Assembly (NCBI GenBank): GCA_015501075.1
Contig: JADNYJ010000011.1
Location: forward strand, 124,001-188,000
Length of the DNA: 64,000 nt
Direction of reading: 5' to 3'
Source: Gymnopilus junonius
Lineage: Eukaryota; Basidiomycota; Agaricomycetes; Agaricales; Galerinaceae
Both the position numbers and the translations under genes were made by a program. This document shows, in pieces, positions 23,432 through 36,494 of this stretch. Within the stretch, counting starts at the first letter, position 1. Every line of letters starts with the position of its first letter. The notes under the pieces were generated by a model. The model was given only the letters and a program-made list of their open reading frames with translations, was not told where the DNA came from and did not search any database.

Positions 23432-24703
23432 TCAAATAGTGCACTTGATATAAAAAATTCAGTAAGTAATGAACACGTTTGAGCACGAGTACAATTTAAC
23501 GGTACCTTTACAGAGGCCCAACGCACTAAAACGTCTTTCACCTTGGCGTTCAATACTTGGCGACACATTCCGCAGGTGACGTGCTCGATAAGTGGATTTA
23601 ACGTAGATTGAATACGATGGACCGATAGATCTGAGACGTGTATTAGTGATATGAAGGTGAAATGTGGATACAGGAACCGTGCCAACCGGGTCGTGAATCC
23701 CAGACTAAATATGCGCTTACGAGCGCCCAAGCGCGTGTTAATGTTTTCTGATCTTCGAGTCCACAATTCTTGGTGGGAGGGTGGGGATGAGGAGGATGAA
23801 GAAGATTCTCTTTAGAGCCTCAAAGCGCCCGGCATGGAGTAACATCAACCTCTTGAGGTAAATAGGCGTGATCCGTTCGGCCATGGCGTCCGTGATTGAA
23901 AATAGATCGCATGAAAGTAGATGGGAGGATACGATGACAGCGAGGGGCAATAAATCATGGTGTGCAGCAAGGGCATAGACGTCGAGAGGGTGCAGTGGTG
24001 CTTTAGAAAGAAGAAGCTCGTACAACGGTGCTGATGACCGTATGAGGGATTGAGGAGGAAGGCCATAGTCCTGCATCCGATCAACCGCCTCCACGAGCGT
24101 TTCGATGTCGGGTGAATGAGCTTCGGCAGAGGTACCATACACCGTATGGAGAATGACATTGAGCTGGAGGCTCGGCGCATCGAGTTCAACAATATTAGTT
24201 CGAAATTTGGGGTCCGACAATGGGGCAGAAAGACGCTCCTCAAAAGCAGTGGGGGCAGCGTTCCAAAATGATCTGCGAGTTCACGTAGAAAATTACTCCG
24301 TCAGAAGAGGCAAAAATAGTGTCTGGAGATGGCAAAGCCTCGGGGTGGAAAATAGTCGAAATTGAAACGGTATCATCCACCTCAGCGACGACCGGCGGAA
24401 GCGCTAATGCATCGGTAAGAGTCGAAGAAGAGAAGGAAACCTAAAGAACGTCTTGATTTATGGAAGATTATAGAATGACACAGTACTTACAATTGGAGCT
24501 TGCGATTCAGCGAGGCTTTGAGAACTCCCTGTGCCACTGGATGAGTCACTAGGACTGACGACGGAATAATCGTAGGAGCTAGGATAGGAGGTGTATTCAT
24601 CGGTTTGCCATTGGAACTGTATAGAAGGAGGGGACGAGCTCATGGGCTCAGGAAAAACGACAGGTTCAAAAGAGTAAGCAAATTGGTATGGGTTGGGATC
24701 CAT
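23432..24703 (-). CDS. BTB/POZ-type protein, copy B (two frame shifts as read)
   Basis: Inverted paralogue of the gene at 1-1283. The ATG at 24703 starts MDPNPYQF, and exon 1 ends at a GTAAGT donor before a TTTAG acceptor. The middle exon carries the SDGVIFYVNSQIILE strand and later VYALAAHHDL. The C-terminal HVTCGMC and the last C-T-I-stop at 23432 are the same as in copy A. Two single-base differences break the frame relative to copy A: an extra base in the C5 run (24251-24255), which creates an immediate TGA, and a missing T near 23805. Between them the protein similarity is uninterrupted in a shifted frame. The two shifts cancel, so either this is a pseudogene with recent damage or the sequence has two consensus errors. 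Confidence 0.7.
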
Positions 24704-27700
24704 ATTTTTTACTCAGAACTTATCCCGGGGGTTCCATTTTATAGTACGTCCTTATAAAGGAGGAATGCGGACATAGTCCGATAGTCGTTGATAGAAGATT
24801 TCGATTCCAGATTGTGTCAAGCGAGTTCTTTCCATAGAGAGATCTTCTTCAGGGGAATAAACACGAGTTTACCAGACCAAAAAAATTGGCTTGTACTAAA
24901 ATTGGAAATTAGGTGGAAGAAAGTAGGCTACGGTCGCAATCCAGTGAGTATCCAATGAAAACAGTTTCGTGAAGTCTAGACTTCCAAACACGCCTGTAGG
25001 GCTAAAATCGTACCATGCTTCCGAATTTGCCGAAGATCCTAAATTTCTCTAGCCAGTCGAACTTGAAGTTGGTTTCTCTCCGTCCGTCGCATAGCGCTCA
25101 AGGTAGCTGGATCCGTCTCATGATTTCTCGTCAAATCAGTAGTAGTAAATGTGACAAAAGAGAGTAATTTCAAAGGCATCAAATACTAGAGATCAGAAAC
25201 CAGCTTAAATTCAAAAGGGACTGACGCAAATGGGTAGTTTAAGCGTCGTTGATATTAGTTCAAATTTGATGCCGATGCAGGGAAACACTCCGGGATAAAA
25301 CCTGTTTTTCTGATGTCAGGAACTGAGGCATTTCCTCAGAATGACTAACGGATATGGAAAATCAGACATCTAGATTTATACCGGTTTTTGGCGAAATATG
25401 GTTCCGGAATCCGCATTTAATATTTTATACATCGAATGTCATATCCTCAAAGGTTGATATGCGTCCGTATTATTGGTTCGTGAGAAAAAGAGATCTCGTA
25501 AAAGTGGGCAAGTTGATAGCGCCTTCGCCCCGGAACAGCATAAAAAGAAGCGAACCGAAGGATTACCATCCATGGGAATCCAAATTGTCGAAATGATAGA
25601 TGTCCAAGACACGACCACGATGGTCATCACAAAAGGGAAAATACAAGATGGATATATTTAAAGACAGAGCGAGTCGCGACCTTCTTTCGCCACCTTTCAC
25701 AGATACGTTCGAGGTCTGGAGGGCTCTAGAGACTGATCGTAGATAAACCAGTAGCACCCAACGAAATTACTCCAGTGAGATGTTGCATGCTGACCCTGAC
25801 CATATCAATTTCTGTTTCGACAATTCTTTTTTGCCTCCAGCAGCGCTGGGCTAAGACATACAAGTTCTTAAGCACGATTTCAGCTTAGAATCCAAGGCAT
25901 GCCAACTGATAACAATAATTGATATGCGTGATAATTCATCGATAGAGCATGCATAAAAGAAACGTGCCCCAGAACTTCCCTGAATTTTCCATCTGCAGAA
26001 AGTAGATCCCAAAATACACTCCTTCTGGAAACGCAGCGGCGAAAGTTTAATTACAAGTGCCAGATCCAAGTGACCCATGAGTTTAGGGTCATGTCAGCAG
26101 ACAGTCGATCTTACTCCACGGCGATTTCATAGACTGGATAACGAAAGATATTTTTTTGTGAGGCTCGATGGCCAATAAAATCTGAAGAGTAAAGAGATTG
26201 TCCTAAGCTTCGTATACCGCCGGTAGTTGACTGCATTCAACCGTCGGACCCGTTTTGCGTTCGGCATGGTCGGGTACAACTGTATCCTCGTTGATAATAA
26301 GATGCTGGCGATCACGATGGTCAACGCATCTATATTGGTTAATGACCCTGGGAAGAACTAGTACGAATGTTGAACGAGGGTCTTTTTTAAGGGATCGAAT
26401 GTTGGGGGCCATATGGACGTCCAGGCGATGGGTCGGAAGGGCTTACAGGTGTTCAGGGTCCGAAGACACCTGGCGTTGTCTGGATGCCTCAACGTTGTAT
26501 ATAACACCACTATCGCTATCACCGTGTTAATGTCTAGATCGACTAAGAGTACGGCCTTCTGATTGGTGCAGCGTCTGCATACAGATTGAAATCGTTCCTA
26601 AAGGAAAGTTGGAGAGTTCAAGAGCTTGCCAATCCTAGTCCAGCCCTTTCTACGGGACCCTGTCTCCAACAATTATCTAGAGTCCGGTACAAAGCAAGTA
26701 AACCAGAAGTATACCATCTGGGCAATTGAAACTCCACTACAGGTGGTGGAGGAATCGGTACGATGATCTCTGGATAAGGTAAACTCGTGGTGCGTTATGT
26801 GCTTTACATCATCTTGTTCACACGGCGTCGGATCGGAACCGGTTTCCCGCTACGACCAGTTAGCCCGTCCTGATAATTAAATTTTGTGTAATAATGATAA
26901 TATCCACCAGAGAGAACAATTTCATCCTTGCGCATGTTTCCCCAACGTTTACAAAATGGACCGGTAAACTTTCAAGGGCCAAGATTCAAGCGCGCGCGAG
27001 GTGAAGAAACATCAGCAATGACCAAGTGCAACCTCCAGTTATTCAACGGATGTACCGCCCTTCATAGTCCAAATGTTTTAACTGATCCCGTCGAATTGCA
27101 ATTGTCCCTTATAAAATTGGCTCGTACGTTGGTCAGCACTAATATATAGTAAATTTATGTATCCGTCGACTTACCGCTATGAGGATTGAATCATGCTCTT
27201 GATGAAGGTCTGACAGTGTGGCTATTGCGTCGAATATAGTGACCGAAATTGGGTAATGTTCTGGACCAGGATTTGGTATTGCGATCTTCTGAGCTTCGAG
27301 TCTTAGTCTTGTGAACGTCCAAGTACGATAATTCTTCACGAAAACTGCCAACATTTGAAATTGATGGAAGTAGTTTGTCATTACGGTATGCGCAGAGCCG
27401 GGGTCCAGGGATCAATATTTCTTTTCGACATAACTTGTTATTGCGTTATTTAGAAGTCGATTATATGGTTAATTTATAATGTGAAACAGAGAGGACGAGT
27501 CCATGCGAGGGACCACGAAGGACCGCCTAGATGACGGAGAGAGTGAGCAAGCATATGATGTTATGAATGAGCCAGATGACCACTGGGTATATTTACTATG
27601 ATGTCGACACTTACTGAGTGCCACGCCAGTAGTGCAAACGCATATGGTTTAATTAAGCATCGCGAGCGAGTACTAGACATCCTATTTTGTTCATAGATTT

Positions 27701-29137
27701 ATTAAGTTGGTGAACAGTTCAAGCAGAGGAGAGACTCGTGAGAGAAATCGACTGCTTACCTCAAAAATAATCTTTCAGGCAATGCCATTCTACTGCTCCG
27801 TTAAAAAAAGAACACACAATGCTGTCTCTCCTGAAAAAAATAACCCTATGCCCAGTTTGTTCGCGTACCTCAACAGTAAATGAAGGAGAAAGACGACGCT
27901 CGGAACAAGAATTCGCCATATTCTGTCCTTCCATGTCTTCCAGTCCAAGCGCGTGTCGGAGGTTGTACGCTAGAAATTTGAGAATGTCGTCTCTGGCGTT
28001 TCATAGATAGAAACCTCTTCCAGAAAATTGTCAGCGAAGCCCCCGAAACCCCGAAAAAAAGAAGGTGTGAAACGTATCTCATTAGCAGGACGGCTTCTGC
28101 TTCTACTGAGAGCCCCATGACCAATGTGTCGAAAAGAAAATTTGCGATATCGGCTTCTCGGACGATTTTTTTGGGAAAAGAGAAGCGAAGGTGGACGAAA
28201 AACGATTTGGATGACGCGGCAACCAAGCGGCAAAGTAATTCCTCAAAAGATGATCCGCGGGATTATTTAAGCATTGCAGTGCAATCTAATCTGATCTGCG
28301 TACGTTCTTATCTCTTGGATTTTTAGCCTCATTAATATCACATGTTGCCCGATTCAAATTGCCAATGGCAATTAGCTACTCCCTACTCCTTCGATGAGCC
28401 AATGAGACAATTACTTGGACAGCAGTTGTGAATTCAGAGGTAGGTACTTTCCGCTTCCGAGGTGATACCTTAATACTTAGACCATCTCTTCTGCTTAAAT
28501 TAATGCGTGTTGCGAGCGATACAGCACAGTGCGTTGAAAAAGGCCCTTTAGTTCACATTTCTTACCAACTTTCTCCAATTTCGCCTGATTTTTAGGCGCC
28601 ATGTCACCGTAAAACCACTACCCTAGTGATTATAAGCACTGCCATTTCCTCGTACTTGACCATTCCTGAGCTAGGGGTGCGCACCGTACCGTAACGGCAT
28701 ACGGCCGTAAGGTTATGGGTGTCTTACGGCGACGGGTGAGTTATTGCCGTACCGTAGCGGTGAAAGAAAAGTCTCTGAGGTACGGTCGGCAGCAAAAACT
28801 CCTCCTTTGTCTTCATCGCGTCAAATGTCAAGTAGGCACACTTTTCTCTAACTTTCCTTCAATAACCTCAAAGCATTGATATTTAAAATTTTCGGCGTCT
28901 TTCAGGCAGCCATGTCGGATTCCAATACGCGATCTAACATGCAAACACCCAGCGCTTCTTGCAAAGTTTGAGTTGGAAGTCCGTGCCAGCCAGTAAGGTC
29001 ACGTGAAATCCAAATCCCTCTTTTCCTCCCGACATTCATGCCAGCTCCTCCTCGACAAGCCTTATAGTTTGTCCTCTTCTTCCCGCCTTGTTCATTCTCT
29101 AGATTGAAATTTGTTGTTTGATTAGGATTTATCTGAC
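24704..29137. other. Long gene-free stretch (4.4 kb)
   Basis: I find no gene with recognisable motifs. Open frames at 26255-26530, 27139-27415 and 27870-28233 are short and overlapped on the other strand. Base composition is like the neighbouring genic DNA, with ordinary CpG content. A GC-rich patch at 28675-28795 repeats CCGTACCGTA-type words. The last 100 bases before 29138 are CT-rich and probably the glycosyltransferase promoter. Confidence 0.4.
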
Positions 29138-31052
29138 ATGTGGACGAAGAAGCATCAATTGATGGTCGGGCTGGTCTTATTCTTGGCAGTCACATTTTTG
29201 CTCACTTCCAACACTCGCGTCGGGGAACGTGGTCGGAGAATATCGTCGTGGAAGAAGGGGCCTACGATGTTGGACGACACACCAAGACCTCCTTCCGCGG
29301 TTCAGGTCACACGGATCACGGCAACTACTTTGCCTGGTGGGACACCTGCGTCCGGGTTCACCATCTTCGACCGTCTGTATCTTCGCAATGGGACATTTTT
29401 CATGGTCACTTCGGATCCAAGTGCGCTACCGCATCTCAAATTTATTATTTCGAAACCGGAGGATAGAGGCGGTGGGAGGAACCTGGATCCTACACCTAGA
29501 GTGAGTTTGTCTATTTCCCGTTTTCTTTCGGCAATGACGATGGGTATCAGGAAATGCAAATCGTGGCACCGGAGCAGGCCAAGGACGTTCTTGGAGACCA
29601 TGCAGCTGTCATTGACGGAATGAATGTGATTTTATACGACACGAACCAATTTATGGCGGTAAGTTGTCCTTCCTTACCACAATGTGTACCTAAAGTTCAA
29701 CGTGGACAGCATTACTACCACTGGTGGGGCGAAATTGTTCTCGGTGCTATGCGTGTGTATTCAGGTCTTTCACTGGTCCCTGAACTTCAAACACCTCTGC
29801 CTGAAGTTTCGCGTTTTATTCTCCCGGTACGTTGGCAATTTTTTCAATCCTTTCCTCTCATTGCTGAAATGCAACCCGCAGCATGTTGGAGACGATAGTT
29901 GGAGAGACCGCGCTGGAGTGAACGGACCTTTGATGCGCGCTGGTTTTCCAATGGCTTCCATAGAGCGTGCGGATTTCTGGAAAGATCTCATTGCTCTCAA
30001 CCAAACGTTTGTATTTGAACGCGCCATGATTGTCAGTAGGACTGCCGCTCATCAAAGGTAATAAAGTTCCCATTTTTAAAAATGGATAAGCATTCATAAA
30101 TTTGGCAGTCCGATCTCCAACGAATGGTTGAAGATGATCTCCAGCACGATGAACATGACCGTCCCTGAGCATTTCTGGGAACCTCTGCGAGAGCAACTGG
30201 TCACAAACACGATAGGTTATTTGCCGGTAATGGACAACGCTGGCGTGGTCGTCTCTTATCCCAAGTCATCCGCTCCCGTCGTCACTTATGTTTCCCGACA
30301 AAGGACTGGCAGAAGGCTGACCGATGAAGACCATGAAGGCTTGATAGCTGCGTTGAGAGAATTAGAGGCTGAAGGGATATGCGAGCTCAAGGTAGCTGCA
30401 ATGGAGACATTGACCTTCTCTCAGCAAATTGAAACTGTTGCGAGAAGTACGGTGCGTCCCATTTTCTTTCTCAGCTGGTACCAGTCATCCTAACACCCTG
30501 AATTAAGATCATGGTCGGAGTGCACGGAAACGGCTTAACAGTACGTCAATGACACCTTTTACTGGTCAACAAATTTCTTGATAAGGCTCTTCTCTGAAGC
30601 ACCAAATTTGGATGCCACCGTCTCCTCGTTCTGCAGTATTGGAGATATTTTACCCTAAAGGTGAGTATTATCGGAATTTATACCGCAGGCACGACCAGTT
30701 AGTTCATCTCTTTTCAGGTTACCTTCACGACTACGAGATTCTGGCGAGAAATATGGGGCACAAGGTGAAGCCTTTTCGAGTCTCCTGCGACCCTAGGTGC
30801 TTACTACTGACCATCCTCACGAAGCATTATGCAGTATGGAACGACACCACGATGACATACCCACCTGGACAGTGGTTCAAAGGCGTCGAGTTTGGCGACC
30901 GCTCCAAATTCCACGGGTGTACGTGTATTATTATCTTTTTCCGTTGCCACCGGAGATTGCTCATCTCGCCTCTTGATTTAGCTTCTATACCAGTATATGG
31001 GCCCACGGTTGCTCAGGTCGTACGAGAGCGTTTAGCGATGAACGTTCCTTGA
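29138..31052 (+). CDS. GT61-family glycosyltransferase (type II membrane protein)
   Basis: Ten exons with consistent phases give 470 residues: 29138-29500, 29551-29658, 29710-29826, 29882-30057, 30109-30451, 30508-30540, 30600-30660, 30718-30764, 30825-30918 and 30982-31052. The N-terminus (about residues 7-23, LMVGLVLFLAVTFLL) is an uncleaved signal anchor, placing the catalytic domain in the Golgi or ER lumen. Family marks are HYYHWWGEIVLGA and MVGVHGNGLTH with flanking PRSAVLEIF; the latter is the signature of GT61 (EOGT, plant and Cryptococcus Cxt1p-type xylosyltransferases). It probably transfers xylose or GlcNAc to proteins or capsule-like glycans; donor and acceptor cannot be read. No break is seen, so base quality is good here. 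Confidence 0.88.
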
Positions 31053-31756
31053 ATGGCGGTATCTTACTTTGATCTTAAATTCAAATAATTCTGTAACATT
31101 ATCTTATTAATTCGTGTTGAAATTAGATTTGATTTTAGGGAACTGTGAATCGTTTATGCCCAAAGTTTAACACTCCTTGTACGCCAACCGTCAGTCGACA
31201 AGACGGCAATGTCAGTTCGAAAATATCTGCGCAGCCAAGATAATGTCCGATGTCCTGTCTCTTTCAGTGTTCGCAGTCAGACCGATGGTGATTGCTCCGA
31301 CGCCGTGTTCAACAAGCTTGTCCACCAAAGCGCCTTTTTCAACTCTATGCCATTTCGCCATTTCGATAAGCTTCTCTTATTTTCTGCAGCCACAGAATGA
31401 GAGAATTTCAGTTGTTCCATCTTCTATGCTATTACTATCCAGACCACACCCGTAGCGTTCAGTATTCGTTTTGAAGTGGCTTCACAGGAATAGCCTCATT
31501 GATGGTTCCTTTGTTCTGTGAGTAAACCCTATTTATGGGTGTGATTCGCTATGACTGACCGTGCTCGCATAGCCACTGAGAAGATGACCTGTCAACTTCC
31601 GGGTCATTGGCGTAGGTAGCACTCTGACTTTTCTTTGCCTCAACCCCTCCTGTTTCGCGCTCGACTGGCGAAGTTGTCCAGCTGCACCCCATGACTTCGA
31701 TATTCAGCGCTGTTGTGAGGTCGTCAATAGCGGCGCCTTCCTTGAAAGATGAATCC
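31053..31756. other. Intergenic between the glycosyltransferase and the NLR-like gene
   Basis: No supported gene. A minus-strand frame (31549-31800) overlaps the NLR start and is taken as a shadow. The interval must contain the 3' UTR of the glycosyltransferase and the promoter of the NLR-like gene. Confidence 0.4.
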
Positions 31757-34700
31757 ATGACGACTGCTTCGCGGTAAGCCATTCTCACCTGGTCTTGCAT
31801 AACTTCGGCAGCCTCAGACTGGCTAGATCAAGTTTGCCAAGGACCGTTGACATCGAACTCAAGCGTATGTGTCTCCAGATGTTTTTATTGATATGTAATG
31901 CTTACTCCGCCCAGTTGTCCAAGGCAAAAATCTTGTTCATTCTCACAATTCCATGTTCAAGCAATACAAGCCCTCTTATTTTGTTGAGATAGTTTGTGGT
32001 AGTGTGAAAGAAAAGAGTGCCTTGAGCCAAAAAGGGGATTCAATTCCGAAATGGGACACGACTTTTATTTTGTGAGTTATCTTTTCCTTCGGAGTGTTCG
32101 ATCATCACCTTTAGCATTACGTGGACAGCGCAGCAGGCATGTCAACATCTCTACTACTAAGAGTTCGTTGTTCTGCAGGGCATCTGGTCGGTGAAACCAC
32201 CCTCGATCTTCTCAAGTTATCCAGGAACGAAGGTATAGGCCATGCATAAGTTTTCGCAGCTAATTCGACTGAAACAATGTACAGATGTAACTGTCGAAAT
32301 ATATGAACCGAAGAAAACGACAATGAGAAGTATGAGTGGCTGTCTCGTCCTCCAACTCAAAGTTTCTTGGTCTGTGCGATTTTCTGATGCGATGCCGAAA
32401 CTGGACCTTGAAGGAATGAAATACCTGGATATCATTAATTTAATCTCAACAGAGCAACTCAGAACATTATCTCCCACCTGGAAGCGGTTTCTCTCCTCTT
32501 TTAGTGGTGTTCTCGTCCAGGCTAAATACATAGCACAAGTAGGTGGGAACATAACATTCTATTGTACATTTTATATACAGTTCATGTGTTACAGGTTGAC
32601 TCTCATTCAATAATCGCAGCAGCCGCTGTTGCATTCGCCGTCAAGGTGGGCTAATGATTTGATATTCTTAGATTTGTCGTGACGCAGATAGATTACTTTC
32701 TAGGTTGTCGTTGATCAGATAGGCCGCGATGATAAGGTCGAGCGGCTAGTCCAAATTATGGCCAACTTATACAGTTATTTCAATGAGGCAGAGCAGATTA
32801 AAGTCATATTAACTTACAGGAGGACTCTGGCACGGCTCCTTAATCAAACGTCGGAAAGCGCCCACTTCATTGCAAATTATCGGAAGGTTAACTCATTTGG
32901 TGCGTCCTAGTTCTTCCCGTACATAATTGCAACACTTTTTTATTTTCGTCGTTGTTTTCCTTAGCTCAACGGGCAGTGATCCACATGGTTTCTGATGCGG
33001 ACGACATGATAAACCAATTTGAGCAAGCCTTTGGCGAGCTCAAAATTGAGCTCATCATGGGTTCCTCGCTCCAGACTGCCGTTATCTCATTTCAGATTCT
33101 TCAGAAGGTTGAAAATATTGGTGAGCCTAAGTTTGAGTAGTACAGTACTCATGCGCTGACGTCACGCAGAGAATTTGATGTATCTCAGTCAACTGCAGCA
33201 TCTCAATCGCGCAACTACATGGGATTCCAGCCGATGTTGTCTTCGAGGCACTCGTGATGACGATGTCAAGGATATAATTCAGTGGGCCACCAATGCTGAC
33301 GGACGTCATCAAAACCGGCTCTACCTGTTGACTGGTCCTCCGGGCTGCGGGAAGTCGTCTATCGCACACACAGTCGCTCGGATCTTTTACCAGGTGAAAC
33401 GACTTGGGGCGGCAGTCTTTACGCACGACTACAATGATGGTGATAAACAAGTCAATGCCAAGGCCTTGAGCAGCACAATTGCATATCAGCTTGCTAACTA
33501 CAACGCCACGATTCGGCAAAGAATGGCCCAATTAATCCGCCGTGATTCACATCTCGCGTCAGCCGATATTGCACAACAATTCCCGAACCTAATTGTCGCA
33601 GCCGTCAAGGATCTAACCATGATAGGACCTATTCTCATCGTTGTGGATGGTATCACCAACGAGGAAGAGCAAAACAAGTTGATCAAGGTCTTAGCCGAGC
33701 ATTCGTTTGACCTTCCTGACAACTTCCGCATTCTGCTGACTTCACGGTTACAAAGGCTAACCTCGGATACAGCAGGAAGTACGATGCTTCATCACGTCCA
33801 TGTCATAGACTTTGCCTACGGAGAAGGTGGGAATCTCGATATCGGGAGCTACATGACCAAGTCCTTTGAGAGCCTGTTTGCTACGCGGCCAAGCTTGCAC
33901 GAGGAGTTTGCTATGGCAGAGTTGGAGAATAAATTCGTGCAAAGGGCTTGCGGATTACATTTTTGGGCTACTACAGCTTATCGTTGGCTTTCCTCCTGCC
34001 GTGACGGGCTCGAGGTACTTTTAATAAAACATATACTAACCAACCGTCAACCGCTTACAAAGGAGGAGGCCATGGACCACCTATATCTTGCGATCATCCA
34101 ACTGATTCCGGATCGTGTAGCTGCGTATCGTGCTTTTGAAGCTTTGGCCAAATTTGGGACGCTTCCACACTCATTAGCTGAAGCCGACCTCGACCTCGAA
34201 TATCCCGGTTTGATTATAAAAGTCGAGCGTACAAGCCACCAAAAAACTGGATCCTTATTCCGCTTGCATCCCACCTTTGAAGATTTCCTTACTGACCCTC
34301 TTCGATGCAATAAGGCGTTTTGCGTGCAGAAGAACTTTCCTATTGGTTATTCACTTTGGGAGTTATGTCTCGATCAGTTAAATGGGTCTCTCAAGCACAA
34401 CATCTGCCACCTTCCAGACCCACTGACATTAAACGAGGAAATCCAGGACAAGGAAGAGCAAATTCGGATATCTGTTCCGGAAAGTCTGCAGTATGCTTGT
34501 CGCTATTGGATGTACCATCTAGAATTGGCTGGTCGACATCTCTCTCCGGCGGAACTCCAGGTCGGCCTTGGCAAGATACACAATTTTTTGTTCATTCACT
34601 TGTTACACTGGATGGAGATAATGAGTCTCTTGGGTGAATTGGACCTGGTCATTCCATCCTTACGTAGCCTGGTAACATGGTTAAAGGTAAGAAATTTGTT

Positions 34701-36287
34701 TGCACTCTCATTAGACAACCAGACCGAGTAGTAAAAAAATTTCTACAGCGTCGAGGTATCGCCGCTAACAATGGACTGTCCTCTATGATCCGTGAAGGGA
34801 TCCTCTTCATTGGTAGCTTCTACTCTATAATCGTCAAATCTGCCATGCATTCTTGCATTTCTGCCCTTATGCTAATGCCATCAGACTCACTCTTATTTCA
34901 GACCTATCAGGAGCATCTTCCTGCCGGTTTAATAAACCTTGCGTCGGACTCGCAGTCAGGATGGACGGTTATAAATCAACCTGCTGAAAGAAATGTCCCT
35001 CTCAACACGCAGTACTCGGCCTTTGCATCGTTCAGGTACCTCATTGCATGTGCAGAGACATCTCCAAATCAGCGAGTGTGTTTCTACGATTCAAGGACCG
35101 GGCGTCAGGTCGGCATCAGTCTCCCCTTCACAAACATATCCTCGATGGACTTTTCCAGAAATGGCCAGCAAATTGCCTTTGCAGGGCCTGGAATTTTCGG
35201 TATCTGGGACATCAAAACTGGCGACTGCGTCAAGACGTTTGATGCGGCCCCGAACTGGCCTTCTGGTGTCATTTTTTCAGGCGATGGTGCACTGGTTCTG
35301 GGGATTGTCAATATTGACCCCGTCACCTATGAAGTATTGGCGTGGGACGTCAAGACTGCTTCGAGGTTATCTGAATTTAGGGTAGAATGCCAGAGAAATC
35401 AGCAGTATCGGGTCCCAGTTACGTTGTCTCCTGATGGCAAAATGTTTGCTGGACCAGCACGAGATGGGTCCGGTGTTCAGTTTTTGGATATAAAAACAGC
35501 AGCACCACCAGCGGTTTCTCCCTCCGACCCTAGATCAGCTTATACCCATACCGGACACTCCAACTTTAAAGGCGCATTTTGGTCCCCGGATGGATCTTTG
35601 CTTGCCACGATGACGTCCTCGACTAATCAGATCCACATATGGTCCGTCACTACCCAACGATCGCAATTGGAGAGCGAGCTCGAGGGGACATGCCCAGGTC
35701 TCAAGTGGCTCGTATTCTGCCCAGACAACTCGTGCGTCGCAGCACTTTATCAGGATACCCAATTGAAGAAAGATAGCAAGTGCTCCGCCGCGATTTGGGA
35801 TGCGTACAGCGGTAGGCGCGTGTGGTCTGAGGACTTGCCGTTCGAGCGCGGTTGGGTACACGAATGGAGGCATTGCATATCCTTCCTGCCTGACGGTCAT
35901 GAAATATTCTTCTTCACCGGCTCACGTAGCCGTCCTGTTCGTCTCGTTAATTTACCTGGCCATATGGCGTATCCTCCACACTTCTACGTTGAGCAGCCGG
36001 TTATAACGGTTCGATACACTCAACTCGTAACAGATATGCCGCCCGGCTTTGTTGATCGAGTTGATGACGAGGGTTGGATTAGAGATGAAGGCGGCAAGCG
36101 GCATTTGTGGGTGCCCTATCGGAATTTTGAACTTTCTTCAGAGGTTGGAGAGGAGCAATCGGACGTGCGAGAGGAACCAGAGGAATTGACGTTGCAGAAA
36201 ACGACTTTGGAAGTGAAGCATCCACAGAGTAAAGACGTTATGATGAGGTTCAAGATCGATTTCAACCTTTCCAGTCGAGATGCGTGA
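31757..36287 (+). CDS. C2-NACHT-WD40 STAND protein (NLR-like)
   Basis: Ten exons join in phase: 31757-31773, 31812-31864, 31915-32071, 32129-32232, 32285-32538, 32595-32645, 32704-32899, 32965-33120, 33170-34686 and 34749-36287, giving about 1,347 residues. Exons 1-5 form a C2-like domain (VDIELKLVQGKNLV, then PKWDTTFIF, then SLLLRVR and GCLVLQLKV). A helical linker follows, then NACHT with P-loop GPPGCGKS (about residue 385), a Walker-B-like ILIVVDG and a sensor LLTSRLQ. The C-terminal half is a WD40-like propeller (SPDGSLLATM, IHIWSV, AIWDAYSGRRVW) closing with GWIRDEGGKRHLWVP, a common ending in mushroom NLRs. Such proteins act as intracellular sensors; known fungal members trigger allorecognition or cell death. 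The C2 domain could bind membrane. Exon 1 is only 17 bases with a 38-base intron, so the start is the weakest point. Confidence 0.85.
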
Positions 36288-36494
36288 GCAGATGGTTGCA
36301 TAAAAGGAAATGGACTAGTGGGACTTCAGAAGTTTTTTTTGGCTATTTATACCTAACTATGATACAAGTGATTACGAGAAAGGGCGAAAGGTGGGTGTCA
36401 AAGCTTCCCTATACTTTAGTAGACTTTACTTTAGATTAAGCACAATCAGAACGAAGTCGATTACAGTTGCAATGTTCAGGTTCAGTGAGAACTT

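Noticed and set aside
27139..28233. Minus-strand frames of 74-118 codons
   Set aside because: No domain, frequent low-complexity Phe/Ser composition and no coherent gene model.
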